NCBI GenBank assembly: GCA_024181965.1
Contig: BQXS01012524.1
Location: 9,687-39,581, forward strand
Origin: Aduncisulcus paluster
Taxonomy: Eukaryota > Fornicata
Direction: 5' to 3'
Length of the DNA stretch: 29,895 nt
Of this stretch, positions 8,885-19,800 are shown piece by piece (position 1 is the stretch's first letter; each line of letters opens with the position of its first letter). The notes beneath the pieces are model-generated. The model was not told the origin of the DNA, made no database searches, and saw only the letters and a program-made list of their open reading frames with translations. A program made the position numbers and the translations under genes.

Positions 8885-11323
8885 TTATTCAAGCTCAAAT
8901 AATTTTCCAACGGCCAGTGCTAGAGGTTTTGAGATTTTCTTATATTTCGTAATATAATGTTCCTTGTCTTTCTTACAGTGTCTACTTTTCCGAACTTGGA
9001 ATGCCTCTGGTGGAGGCGAAGGAGAATTCAATACAACCATTGGAGATATAATCTTCCCATTATGCGAATCCTTTGAAAGTTCCCATCGACCACAAACATG
9101 TCGATCCATACCAATGATTCCTTCATTGGAGGCATCTTTGACACAGTGAAGAGAAAATCTTCGAACAAATATGCCAGGATTTTTGACACTTATGTATATT
9201 TCTCTCTTATGAAAGGAATTGAATGTGTGAAAATGAATCAATGGTAAAAGAAGAGGATCTTTGGTTTCGAGCCATTTGAGGTAGCTTTTACATTGTTTTT
9301 TAGGCGTTTTAAGTTTTTTGACCTTGCATATATTCCAAATCGTGGCCGACATAGCACGTTCAAAATTCTCAATATGATCACGAAAAATGCGAAGACAATC
9401 TTCAGATTCCCTTGATTTTCCGATGTCTTTATCATGGGTTAATGAAACAGAGAATCTTGATTTGAATATTTTAATACTGTTTTCGAGGCATTTATCTAAG
9501 AGTGCAACATAGGATTTGGAGGAAGAAAGTGAGGTTTTCCATTCGGTTTGGAGCTTTTTTGGGAATATATATGGCGGTTGAGACATAAATGTTGATGGAA
9601 CTGGGTCAGAATAATCAACAATATATTTTTTATCATATTCTTTATCCAGAAAAGTAGTAAAATCAAGATATGCTCTAATCCATGTCTCTACCATAAATAC
9701 CTCAATCTTTTTCAGTCCCAAGTACTCAACAAGAAGCTTCAAGATATCTTTAATAAACGGCAAAATCTCAGACTGAATCAATGCTCCAAAATCTCGATCA
9801 GACATTCCAGTATGTAAAATGGGGTTTAATCTATCAATATAATACCCCTTTTCCTTGTGCATTTCATCACTAAAAGATTTCTTTTCTTCTTTTCCTGAGA
9901 GATTCAGATGTTTTGCCACCATTCCAGTGTCATCATTTTTGGGTTCATCATGGAAAATATTGCTTAAGTAAGAAACTGGAGGAGCTTGACATAGAGAGTG
10001 GATTAGGGCAGGCCGAAGATCAAAAGACTCATGCATATCAATGTATTCCAAAATACTGGTTAGATTATGCGCTCCAATCTTTCTATTAGCACTGATCCAT
10101 CTGAATCTTGATGTCTGTAACCAATCTCTAATGTAATTGCAATAATACATCCCGCTATTTCCAGCAGAAATATCAAGGATGGACGATCTCATTATGCGGT
10201 AATAAAATTCGGGAGAATACTTCATTGATCCATGATGAGGAGTTGAAGAAATAATGCAATCTGTCGCACCATACTTTCTAAATTCTTCACGAGAAAAGAA
10301 CGTATTTGCTTTAATTGAAGCATCTTTATCAAAACAAACGATATCACCAGAGAAAAATGCCTTAAATGGCTGACTATTGGGAGTCAACGCGGGTTTGATT
10401 TTTCTAAACGAAGACTCAAGTTCAGGACAAGAAAATATCGATGAAATATCAGAAATTGACAAGGAATGGGTTGGATGAGAAAAAAGAATAGAAATGGAAT
10501 TGGAATTCACACTTTCGCTATCATCATATTTGATGCTGGGAGAAGGAACAAAAAGAGTAATGTCAAAGGGGCAGAAAATACACGAGGAATCAGAATGGGA
10601 GGGAGAGTGAAAACGCTGTAAAATACAAGTCCCATATGTTTTCTCATGTGGATCATCTGTTGAACCTTTTTGGAGAAGGAGCGAAAACCCACGGTCACGA
10701 CATTGATCGATATATTCATTATGCTTAGAAATATTGGATCTATCCCACACTTCATCGGTTTTTAATTCCTTTTCGTCTAAATTCGGCAAGTTTAGTTTTC
10801 GAGAATAAGCAGAAGCCAGCCCTCCTCTTCCCCTAATCTCTTCAAGCACGCTATTAATAAATAAGTTATATTTAGCATGTTTTATATGATTATGTATATT
10901 ATAATACTCAAGATATTGTATTGTTAAGAGATATCTCCCGACATAATGCTTCAAATCATATGGAGAATCAATAGGACCAGAATCTATTATAGCAGCATAT
11001 GGACCGCACTTTATAATGTGTAAGTTATAAAACCAAGGACATCCACATAGAACATGAGCAACTTCAATGGATATCTTGGGATTTATCAACATCACTGTAA
11101 TGCAAAAAAGAATACACGACGATAATATTCAATAATATCTTAATCTTGAATAATGATCAAAATAATTCCTTATTCCAATCAATTAATTTCCAAATAGTTG
11201 TTTTAGTAAGAAATTGATAGTTGAGTCAATTTGATCGATTTTCAAAATACAGTTTTACTTACCATGGTTAAATAACTTATGAAGAAATTTAATTATTGTA
11301 TTATATGACGAATTAGTCTTCAT
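8885..11323 (-). CDS. ComEC-like metallo-beta-lactamase-fold protein (degenerate), two exons
   Basis: Exon 2 (8885-11094) is a long open frame. Exon 1 is inferred at 11263-11323: ATG plus 60 further bases, reading MKTNSSYNTIIKFLHKLFNH plus one base, then GTAAGT. Splicing to the TTACAG acceptor ending at 11095 restores the frame and gives 756 residues; using only the first ATG of exon 2 (11092) gives 735. Residues about 49-66 (YAAIIDSG) resemble the first strands of the fold. SGD (269-271) and TPHHGS (HHGS 307-310), followed by YSPEF and DISAGNSGMY, match the C-terminal half of the ComEC/Rec2 type of metallo-beta-lactamase domain. The HxHxDH metal motif is not visible, so hydrolase activity is doubtful. 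The C-terminal 400 residues are unknown, helical and Lys-rich. It is divergent from the glycosyltransferase gene. Confidence 0.78.
11095..11262 (-). other. Predicted spliceosomal intron, 168 nt, phase 1
   Basis: On the minus strand it begins GTAAGT directly after CATG and ends TTTTTTGCATTACAG. Its removal joins a 61-nt ATG-initiated exon to the long exon, with the split codon G/TG coding Val. Without splicing, the upstream frame hits stops. Both splice sites fit the eukaryotic consensus, and a pyrimidine-rich stretch precedes the acceptor. Confidence 0.75.
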
Positions 11324-11660
11324 TCTGGAAGAATTGTGTGCCTTCATCATCTCTCATTCTATTGAAGCGTTAGATTTCTGTTTTCAAATATTTTGGGTGG
11401 TAATTGTGAAATTATCTAATTTTCATCAATTTTTTTGGCATGATATGCCGGCGAACAATGTTGTTGTGTTTTCTTCAATGGGAGACTTTTACCTAAAGTG
11501 AAGATGATCCATACATAAATTTAATCTCTTAATGGATATAACATGTGGAATTTTGTGGCAATGATTCGAAGAATATATCCATGATTAATCTTGTCAAATT
11601 TGTTGGGGCCATTTTCTTTTTTTTTTCGCCAGTATTATTCTTTTTTAGAATATATTTTAT
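11324..11660. promoter_or_regulatory. Shared divergent 5' spacer
   Basis: This 337-bp AT-rich spacer separates the starts of two divergent genes (minus at 11323, plus at 11661), so it should hold both promoters. A T-rich stretch with TTTTTTTTCGCCAGT lies about 40 bp before the plus-strand ATG. A similar TTTCGCCA within a T-rich context is found near 23308, upstream of the coiled-coil gene. Two occurrences are too few to call a motif. Confidence 0.45.
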
Positions 11661-13898
11661 ATGAAACCTGTATTAATTCTTCATGGATACCTTTTGGAAG
11701 GATCTGGAAGTAATTTATGGACCAGAAGTGTAGCTAAAGCGTTTTTGAGATCTGGAAGAGATGTCCATCTATTTTGTCAGGAACCAGAACCTGAAAAATA
11801 TAAATTTATTAACGAAGCTTACAAATATACCACTGATATCAAAAATCAGTTCAATTTATCAGGATTTATTCTCGGAGCTGCCACTGGTGTTGCAGAGTGT
11901 TTTACTCCAAATCACCATAAAAGCGGATATCCATTATTTTCAAAAATTCCAGATCTTTTAAAATTTAAAGATCATTCATCTCTTGTATCTCAATCTGAAA
12001 TATTAACTTCTGAACCCTTCCACTGGTCTCATTTCACTCCAACTTCAGAGAAAATATATACTCGAGCTACTCCAGCTTATCCATCGGTTCCAAAATGTAT
12101 TATTCACAAGCCAAATTTATTATCCGACACATTGCCCGTATTTGTCACAGATAAGTATAAAGAATATATTGCAGTCCCAATTCCCTCGTGTTTGCCACCT
12201 GTTTTGGGGAAATATATTGCCATTAATGCAGCCTGTTTGTTGAAAGTTGTTGAAGAGGTACAACCTAGTATTATTGTTGCAAATCACACGGTTTTGATGC
12301 CTACTGTTGCTCAATTGGTCATTCACCACCTTAAATCCAAGAAATCTGCATCAATTCCACGTTTAATAATAGTTCCACATGGCTCTGCGCTTGAATATGT
12401 TGTGAGAAGGGATGAACGTGCCTTTGTTCTTGCCTATCTCTCCCTTCTCTCCTCCTCAACCATTTGCTACATTGCCGATGAGATAAAACTTCGTTTAGAA
12501 TCATATTTTACAGAATTGTGCTGTTCTTCACACTACCACACTCATCTAAATACATCGAATCCATCCTCCATCCCTCGTCCCGTGACGTGGCTTGATGAAA
12601 AGCTCCTTAAACTTCCACTTGGAGTCGATACTACATTATTTACTTCAGGTTATACCGATATTGAGAAAAGATCTGCATTAACTAACTTGATTAAGCTTGT
12701 ATCTCAACCTGAAATTGGAATCGCAACAGGAAGAGAGGATGAGGAGGAAGGGATAGCATTGGACCATTGTTCAAAATCTAGAGCCTTACAACGATGCAAT
12801 GTCATACTGCAGAAATATTTGGATTGTCAAACCAAGAAATCGGAGGTCAATCCCGTATCATCATCTCTTTATACTCATTATTCATATACGGAACAGTCAA
12901 AGGGCGGTGATGACGAGGTTTTGGATGCAGAAAAGACTGATCTTCTGGCATCTTTGCAAGAACAAATCAATCTAATTGCGACTCGAAGTGGAACTCACCA
13001 TGACATGGATTTTGCAAAGAAAATGGATTTTTTGAGCAAAGAAAAAATCGGTAAAACCCAACATTTACCTCGAATAATTGCCTTTGTGGGCCGTTTAATC
13101 GCTGGGAAAGGTCTTCAAAACTTATTGTTAGCCATGCCTCTGCTTTTGGAATGTCACCATGATATTTGTCTCGTCGTAGTTGGCTCTGGTCCCCTACGTC
13201 CATTGCTTGAATTGTTCTGGTATTCTCTCTGTGAGGGAGCCAAAGATCGTCTTTTGTTGCTTTGTTCTCTCGTTGAGTTCTTGTCAGACCCGGCTTCAAT
13301 TAAGTTAAAATCGAGCATTGGTGATTCAAAATTGCACAAAATATCTTCGTTCCATAAAAACGACATGTTTGAACGATCTCGACTTTTTATTGAATCTGCC
13401 CCTGAAACTTACTGGAAATCCATCAAAGAGATTGGGTTTTCGGCGTATCCGCGTGTTATCTTCGCAGGATATCTCCTCCATCATCAACTAGCTCCACTCT
13501 TAACCGCATCTTCATGTCTCTGCTGTCCATCCGTTGTGAAGGAAGCTGGGCCCCTTGTGTATCTCGAGGGCTTGGCAAGCTGTTGTATCTGCGTTGGCAC
13601 CGATATGGGTGGAGTTCGGAGTATGAAAGCATTCATTCTCAACGAAGCGAGGGAAATTATGGAGAAGCAAATGGAAGTTGATGTAAAAGATGAGGAGGAA
13701 AGGAACAGAATAATTACAAAGGAGTGCCATCTCTTGGGTCAATGTATGTCCTTTGAACCATCCTGCAATGCTGAATTTATCCATCGGCTGACTTATTGTT
13801 TGTTGCGTGGTTTGGAATTGGATAAAAAACACTTATCTTTAATTGAAGAAATTGTTCGAGAAGAATTTGATTGGGAGAAAATTGTGTCTAAATTATAA
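11661..13898 (+). CDS. Glycosyltransferase of the GT-B fold, family 4 type
   Basis: 745 residues, ATG at 11661, TAA at 13898. It likely transfers a sugar from a nucleotide-sugar donor to a glycan or lipid acceptor; the substrate cannot be told. The N-terminal half opens with VLILHGYLLEGSGSNLWTRS (Gly-rich acceptor-side loop) and has PHGSALEYV (His near 240) and LPLGVDTTLF. The C-terminal half has FVGRLIAGKGLQNLL (475-489; Arg478 and Lys483 are the usual phosphate contacts) and VVVGSGP. It also has KEAGPLVYLEGLA with the EX7E pair Glu628 and Glu636. Family members are usually near 400 residues; the excess comes from acidic or Ser-rich insertions at roughly 350-460 and 520-610. There is no clear signal peptide, and a cytosolic or membrane-associated location is inferred. 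It converges on the unknown minus-strand gene at 14323. Confidence 0.88.
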   Translation: MKPVLILHGYLLEGSGSNLWTRSVAKAFLRSGRDVHLFCQEPEPEKYKFINEAYKYTTDIKNQFNLSGFILGAATGVAECFTPNHHKSGYPLFSKIPDLLKFKDHSSLVSQSEILTSEPFHWSHFTPTSEKIYTRATPAYPSVPKCIIHKPNLLSDTLPVFVTDKYKEYIAVPIPSCLPPVLGKYIAINAACLLKVVEEVQPSIIVANHTVLMPTVAQLVIHHLKSKKSASIPRLIIVPHGSALEYVVRRDERAFVLAYLSLLSSSTICYIADEIKLRLESYFTELCCSSHYHTHLNTSNPSSIPRPVTWLDEKLLKLPLGVDTTLFTSGYTDIEKRSALTNLIKLVSQPEIGIATGREDEEEGIALDHCSKSRALQRCNVILQKYLDCQTKKSEVNPVSSSLYTHYSYTEQSKGGDDEVLDAEKTDLLASLQEQINLIATRSGTHHDMDFAKKMDFLSKEKIGKTQHLPRIIAFVGRLIAGKGLQNLLLAMPLLLECHHDICLVVVGSGPLRPLLELFWYSLCEGAKDRLLLLCSLVEFLSDPASIKLKSSIGDSKLHKISSFHKNDMFERSRLFIESAPETYWKSIKEIGFSAYPRVIFAGYLLHHQLAPLLTASSCLCCPSVVKEAGPLVYLEGLASCCICVGTDMGGVRSMKAFILNEAREIMEKQMEVDVKDEEERNRIITKECHLLGQCMSFEPSCNAEFIHRLTYCLLRGLELDKKHLSLIEEIVREEFDWEKIVSKL

Positions 13899-14322
13899 GT
13901 ATACATTTGCACATTTTACTTGGTAGATTACCCATTGATTGTAGGACGAGTAGGACAGTATTTCTTCATTTTCCCCATTATTCTTCGTTTTGATTATACT
14001 TCTCAAATGAGGATGATTTCTTATCGTCAAGCAATATTTCCGCGCCACATCCTGTGCGTTCAATCTGATCCCATACCGCCTCAAAGATCTTTCCTCATTA
14101 TATGGCATCTGGGCAAGTAAATGTTGAGGAGTATTGGAGAAGAAGAGTGTCACCTTTCATGGATCAATGTGATGGAAAAGGAATGGAGAGGGGATAAGAA
14201 CTCAAGCCAAAAAGCCAAGCCAAGCGATGCTTATTTATTGTGACATATCTGAAGAATGATTGTGTATGGATTACTAAAATTATAAACTTGTTCACAATCT
14301 CCCTTGAAACCTCAAAGTATTA
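13899..14322. other. Convergent spacer, GC-richer core with several conflicting short frames
   Basis: 424 bp between two convergent stops. The core (about 13960-14215) is less AT-rich than the other spacers and has short protein-like frames on both strands. On minus, 13893-14108 gives 71 codons from ATG (MPYNEERSLRRYG). Another minus frame from ATG 14160 is cut by TAA-TGA at 14095-14100 and then runs as GKIFEAVWDQIERTGCGAEI to 13978. On plus, 14102-14200 gives MASGQVNVEEYWRRR. I cannot choose among them. A decayed gene, a small spliced gene or an RNA are all possible. Confidence 0.3.
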
Positions 14323-15456
14323 TTAGGGAGCAGGCATTAGTTCGTCCACAATGGAACCATATACAAGATCAAGATCAATGGAAGCTTCTCCAAGATGGCC
14401 ATGCGAGTGTTCTTGCCCTTCAATCCCTCTGATATCCTTGCCTCGACAACTGTCAGCAGCAACAAGGATGTCAATGACAGACTGCCCAACAAAGAAGTCC
14501 ACATTACCATTGAATACAGCTGTACAAAGCTCTCCACACAATCCTCGAACAACAAAAATACTTAAATGGGGTACAATAAGCTTTACGAGGGAAAGGAGAG
14601 AGGTGGAGAGAGAAATGGCTGTCATGAGAGTTGAAGTAGGAGATAGATAGCTATCCTGGTCACTTTTACCTTCTTTATCGTCATCTTCTTCCCCATTCTC
14701 ACTCACATCTTCGAGAGCAGCCACTAGAACACTAACACACTCACTCTGGACCTCATCACTAGATTCAAGGGAAGTAGCACGGTTGCATATGTAACACAGA
14801 ATGACTCCAATGGCAGGAAGAGTATAATTTGGCTGAGAAAAGCTGGTAAGTGAACAAAAGCTCTGTAATATTCGTTCTTCAAGGGACATCAGGAAGGATC
14901 CGAATTCAATGCGTTTCAATCTTTCTTCAAGGGCAATAATAGATTGTATAGCCAACAAACAATATCTAATAGCAAGTTTTGTGGGAGAGGAACGAAGCAA
15001 GAGGTCAAGAAGTCCATCAAGAATGAAATCACGAAAAGAGGTTGGGAATGTTGTGATAATATTAGAAATACATTTAATGGCTCGCTTATAATGGACTGAA
15101 AAACATAAAAATGTACTGGCTGCCGCTAGAAAACTAATATCAACGCTAGACTCAAGAGTTTCGTCGAATTCAAAAAAAGATGATGAAATATTTTGTTTAA
15201 CGGGCTTTGAATCGAATACTGAGGACGATATCCACAATTCAACAATGATAATCGCCATTAAAGATAACGATGCCTGAGATTCAAAGAATTTGAATGTCCT
15301 GATGGTAAACAGTTCTTTGAACGCCTTTTCCATTTCAATAGCATATTCTTTTTCAATGGGAAGGGCTTTTACATAAATTAATCCTGTTTCGAGAGCTTTT
15401 TTCATATCAGAATCATCACTTTTAGGGTTTTGGAGAGTTATTATCCATTCTTGCAT
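14323..15456 (-). CDS. Helical protein of unknown function
   Basis: 377 residues, ATG at 15456, TAA at 14323. The sequence is almost entirely amphipathic or hydrophobic helices, for example SLSLMAIIIVELWISSSVF, DFILDGLLDLLLRSSPTKLAIRYCLLAIQ and LPAIGVILCYICNRA. One acidic low-complexity loop (NGEEDDDKEGKSDQD, about residues 254-268) is followed by further helices. The pattern of paired helices suggests an alpha-solenoid (HEAT or armadillo-like) scaffold, but I see no diagnostic repeat consensus. None of the hydrophobic runs is clean enough to call transmembrane with confidence. The next gene on the same strand ends 224 bp upstream. No function assigned. Confidence 0.82.
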   Translation of the reverse strand: MQEWIITLQNPKSDDSDMKKALETGLIYVKALPIEKEYAIEMEKAFKELFTIRTFKFFESQASLSLMAIIIVELWISSSVFDSKPVKQNISSSFFEFDETLESSVDISFLAAASTFLCFSVHYKRAIKCISNIITTFPTSFRDFILDGLLDLLLRSSPTKLAIRYCLLAIQSIIALEERLKRIEFGSFLMSLEERILQSFCSLTSFSQPNYTLPAIGVILCYICNRATSLESSDEVQSECVSVLVAALEDVSENGEEDDDKEGKSDQDSYLSPTSTLMTAISLSTSLLSLVKLIVPHLSIFVVRGLCGELCTAVFNGNVDFFVGQSVIDILVAADSCRGKDIRGIEGQEHSHGHLGEASIDLDLVYGSIVDELMPAP

Positions 15457-15680
15457 TGTAATAAATTAAATAATTCCGTGAATTTGATTAAAAATAAATT
15501 AAATAAAAATATTGAGGTGATTGTACAGAAAACAATGACTAAAATCGGCTATAATCCATTTTCCACCATTCACGAAACAAAATAGATAAATCAACTTAAA
15601 ATCGATGAGAATCAACATATATATATCATAAAACAATCAAATTAATTTGATATTTGAATATAATTGAAGCTATTACTAAA

Positions 15681-16677
15681 CTACTTAGCCCCCATACCTT
15701 GCATCTTATCAGCATTAGAAGGTTTGTTTTGAAGGGCAAAAGTTTGTTGTCGAACATTTGCACTCTTCATTTTTCGTAATAATTGTTGGAAAGATCCAGC
15801 TCCTCCAGCTACAGATGGTTTAATCACCTTGAAAGGCGATACCGATTCCATTGGAGCCGTCGATCCTCTTCGAAACGAAGAAACAACCAATGGAGACGGA
15901 GATACTTGGGCCGAAGGCTTTGTGAGCAACGAAACAGAAATTGAAGGCCGTTTATCTGTTGGGATGGGAGGGCGAAGACGATCGAGGGGACTTGGACCTC
16001 GAGCGGATCCAGATAAACTGTCTCCCTTTGCATAAAACCGGGTATTATGTAAATTGGATGAGTCGTGATCCCTTGATGAGGGGTGAATCGAAGACATAAC
16101 CCCATATTCCCCACTTTCTCTTTCTTTTTCCGCAAATTTTTTTGCTATTTCAGGAGCAGCCTCCATTTCCATATGGGATAGATATTCGTCAATCGTACCC
16201 GCCGATGAGGCAGCAACAAAAGATTGCATTCGCACCAATACACCACGAAGCACTCCATGGAGAATTTGAGCATTTACCACATCAGCTTCATCATTATCGT
16301 CGTCTTTTAATTTTAGTCTTGATCGATCTTTCACTGATTCATCGCTCATTGTATCAGACAAAGAACCATCTTCATCAATAAACTCTTCATCTTGATCTAA
16401 TTCAGATATAAAGAAAAAGTTTGTAGAATCTTTTTCTTCAGTTTGATCTACATAGAAAATATTATGATATATGTTTGGAAAGTTTAAGAGTAAAGAAATA
16501 TTACAATAGATATCACAGAGGACAAAACAAACCGTTTATCATGAATAAAGTGTAAGAATTATTATCTAACTAAAAATATATAAAAAAAATCAGCCATGGA
16601 AAAGCAAAAAACATACCTGCAACAGACACTGTCTTATCAGTTCCATCAATCGCAACTGAACTCACACAGCAACCCAT
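15681..16677 (-). CDS. MGCC-type lipidated protein with hidden first exon, unknown function
   Basis: Exon 2 (15681-16447) is an open frame with no usable ATG near its 5' end; its acidic start (DQTEEKDSTNFFF, ELDQDEEFIDEDG) is clearly coding. A 61-nt exon at 16617-16677 reads MGCCVSSVAIDGTDKTVSVA plus G, followed by GTATGT. Splicing to the TATGTAG acceptor ending at 16448 makes GAT and continues in frame, giving 275 residues. Gly2 with Cys3 and Cys4 is the classic N-myristoylation plus palmitoylation signal, so membrane anchoring is expected. A helix (about QILHGVLRGVLVRMQSFVAA) and EYLSHMEMEA follow, then a Ser/Pro-rich disordered region and a basic tail. The LAMTOR1/p18 subunit of Ragulator starts MGCC with an acidic region then helices, so a remote relation is possible but weak. 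It is divergent from the helicase gene. Confidence 0.75.
16448..16616 (-). other. Predicted spliceosomal intron, 169 nt, phase 1
   Basis: On the minus strand it runs from GTATGT, after exon end GTTGCAG, to TATTTTCTATGTAG. It is AT-rich and contains in-frame stops when read through. Removing it joins the MGCC exon to the acidic start of exon 2 with the split codon G/AT (Asp). Confidence 0.8.
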
Positions 16678-16840
16678 AAATTGAAAAATAATTGACTATA
16701 TAAAAAATATATTTGTGCAAAAAGATAATTTTTGATAAAATAAAATTTGAAGTTTGACCAAAATCTTGTAAAAAATTAGTTTCGTTTTTTTCTTGAAGCG
16801 TAGAAAGATAGACATTTCATAATCGGATAAAATACGTTTT
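16678..16840. promoter_or_regulatory. Short divergent promoter region
   Basis: Only 163 bp separate the ATG of the MGCC gene (16677, minus) from the ATG of the helicase gene (16841, plus). The spacer is strongly AT-rich, with TATATAAAAAATATA at about 16696-16710, facing the minus gene, and a T-run (GTTTCGTTTTTTTC) on the helicase side. A shared bidirectional promoter is the simplest reading. Confidence 0.5.
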
Positions 16841-19800
16841 ATGAACAGTTTTGGTGACAATGGGAGTTCTTTATCGGGTGAAGATCGCTCGATTCACTTT
16901 TCACCCCCGAATCAATCTAGTAGCTGGTATTCAGAAGTATCATCAATTTCACGAGATTCGTCTTCTGTAAAATTTCCTGTAATTCCAGAATCGAGAAATA
17001 TTTTACTCCGATTCACTCCTTCTACCGCTTCAACTGCACCTTCCTCTTCCTCTTCCTTTTCGAGAAGAAAAGATGAAGAAGACGATCCTATATTTCATCA
17101 AGATAAGGAAGACGATTTTCGTGTTGATGGGGGCATGGATGGTGCAGGTGTATCATCTCTTGATGATCCTGTTGATGACCCTCCTCAACCTGTCAAACCA
17201 AAAAAAGCCAGGAAACCTAGAACCCCAAAACGTAAACCCGTGAAACTTGGGCGTCGTGTGAAAGGTCCCTTTGCCTCTATTGAAGCGAGATCAGATATGG
17301 ACTATTACGATGATCTATTCGATGAGGATGGTTCTGATGACAAAAGAATAGAAGACAAAGATCCTTTGGACATTCAAGATACATTTGATGATTTTGATTC
17401 TCATGCCATTATGGCTCGTTCTTCAGCAGTTATTTCCACTAGTAGTACGAAGATCAATAGGCATAAAGATGAGGAGGAATGTTTGGATGTCTCAGAGTCT
17501 CAAAGTTTCTCAATTGAAGAAATTAACAGTGAAATTGAGTATTTCAATCCATCTTCACATAAACAAGGAACTTTAAATTTCTCTACTTCTCCTCATCCTT
17601 CTTCTCGTGATAAAATTAGAATTGATAAAGTGAGAAAATCTGAACAACATAATCCCCCAATCATATCTCAGGAGAAATTGGATGGTTTTATTACATCAAA
17701 TCCTCGTAGAATGCAAGATCATGCAACAAAGGAGGATAAAACAGCTAAAGTAGAAGAAAATTCTAAAACCGATATTTCATACCATATTATGGTTGAAAAC
17801 AGGGATAGTGATGCGGTTTTTACACAATCTATCCACAAAACCGAACCGATTGATCAAAAACCAAAGAATCACTCACTCTTCTTCGCCAATTTTGCTGATG
17901 GTTTTAAACATGAAACTCTAATGGATGTTCAAAAGAGAGGAATTCGAAAGGATAAACCCATTAAGGAGGATCCTCTTTCCTCTTCTCTCGATTTTGAAGG
18001 TGCTAGTGGTGGGTCGTTTGGATTTGGGTTTTCCCTGACTCCTACTAATCCACAATCACATGTGAACAATCCAATAACTTCTTCTTCAACTTTCGGTTTC
18101 TCTTCTCCTTTCAATGCAACAGTACCTACATCTTCCTCTTCTTCCTCATCCTCTCTTTCTACTCCTCCTTCGCATGAGGAATTGAAAGGAAGAAACTCTG
18201 ACAATGGTGTATATGTATCATTTGGTCCTTCCCTTTCAAAGACAAAGGAAGAGGACGTATCTCCATTGGGACCAACAACAGTTTCAAGGAATAACAATAA
18301 TCCAACACTATCCATGCCTTCAAAGGATCATTGTTCCGTTGAAATCGAGGACAAGCTTCATGATGATGGTCATCTCATGAGATCTCCTTTGTCTCCAAAA
18401 ATAACTTATTCGGATGAAGATAGTGACATTTATAGCAAACTTGGAAATTTCACAAGTCCGTCTTCCCTTGCCAAAAAGAGTAAGAATGTTGTAACTCAGA
18501 GTTGTCAGCATCAAACCTCTTTCTCTGCAACATCTACTCATCAAGAAGCTCCAACTCCCACTTCTTTCCCCTCTAAAATGAGTGTCTTTGGAGGGAAAGC
18601 AAGGGGGAAAGGAGATGATGAAGGAGAAGATGATGATGGATTCGGAGCAATTGACGAAGGATCAGGGGATTATGGCTATGCATATCAATTGAATGAAGAT
18701 GAGGAATATATCTTGGGAGAGAAGGAAGGAGAGAAGGGAAAGGAACAACATGAAAATACAAAATGGGATTCAGCACAAGACAAAAAACCAATCTCATCTA
18801 ACTCTTGTTCGAAACCATTGATGGCATTTGGATCAATTCCTGCGGATTGGGGATTAGACGAATCGGTCAATCCTGTTCAACATACTAAAAATGATACCAA
18901 GAATATTTGCAAAATTGATAATAATTTTTGTTTAACTAAATCTGGTAAAGAAGAAGAGGATGCACCCTCTATTTTCATGTCAAAGCCAGTAGTAGCATCA
19001 ACAACAGGAACAGATCTCTCAGAACCTCCTTCAGGCATTCAGTTTCCCCAACTTGAAGAAGAGGATGATCCTGCCGTCTCTTCATCTTTGTTAACTGACC
19101 CTTCGAGGATAACATTAAACACGATTCCCAAAGAGATTGTTTCATTGTTGAAACTCTCATCCTCTAAGAACCCGATTCCTGTCACATATTCCCTTTCTTC
19201 ACCTATAAATGAAGTCATGATATCCAAGCAGAGTCGTATCAGATTGAAGGATGAGCCTTGGGAAGCCTATGAACAAGATAAGGATGTGATCGACGAATAC
19301 GATGAAGATGAAGAAGAAGGATGGCAAATGGAAGGAAAAGAAAAGAAGCATGGAAGAAGACCACAAGGTCGAAAAGAGGAAGATTTTGAGTTTTCATCTT
19401 CTTATGAGGGATCCGATTGTTCATCCTCCGAAGAAAGCGGTGGAATTATCGAGTCTGAGGAAGAATCCGAGATATTCTCGTTTCAAGAAGATAGTGAAAC
19501 CGATTCTAGTTATTCAGCAGAACCTATTTTTGGAATTGATAATAATAATAGCGATATTGAAGAAGTTTTTGATATTGAAGAGGAAGAAATAGCATCCGAA
19601 ATGAAAAAGAAGGCTAAAATCAAGAGAAACAAGAAAAGAGATGAAAGAATTGCTAGAAAGAAATTAAAACAAAGTATTAAAGCCCAAAAGAAACTGAAAT
19701 TAAAAGAAAAGAAGAAAAAAGAGGAAGAAGAAAAGGGTAAAACCAAAGACAATAATTCCATTCCTTCTTCTTTACTTACTTGGAATCCAATATCATGGTT

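Noticed and set aside
14205-14245. U2 snRNA-like 5' end on the minus strand (ATCGCTT...GGCTTTTTGGCTT)
   Set aside because: The conserved branch-point-pairing GTAGTA and the Sm site do not follow, so the resemblance is judged to be chance.
16359-16361. TTG start for the 15681-16361 frame
   Set aside because: The frame stays open and clearly coding upstream to about 16447, where an acceptor site and an ATG-bearing first exon explain it.
19500-19760. Lys/Glu-rich stretch of the helicase as a separate coiled-coil gene
   Set aside because: It is in frame and continuous with the helicase and lacks its own start and stop; it is an internal low-complexity segment.
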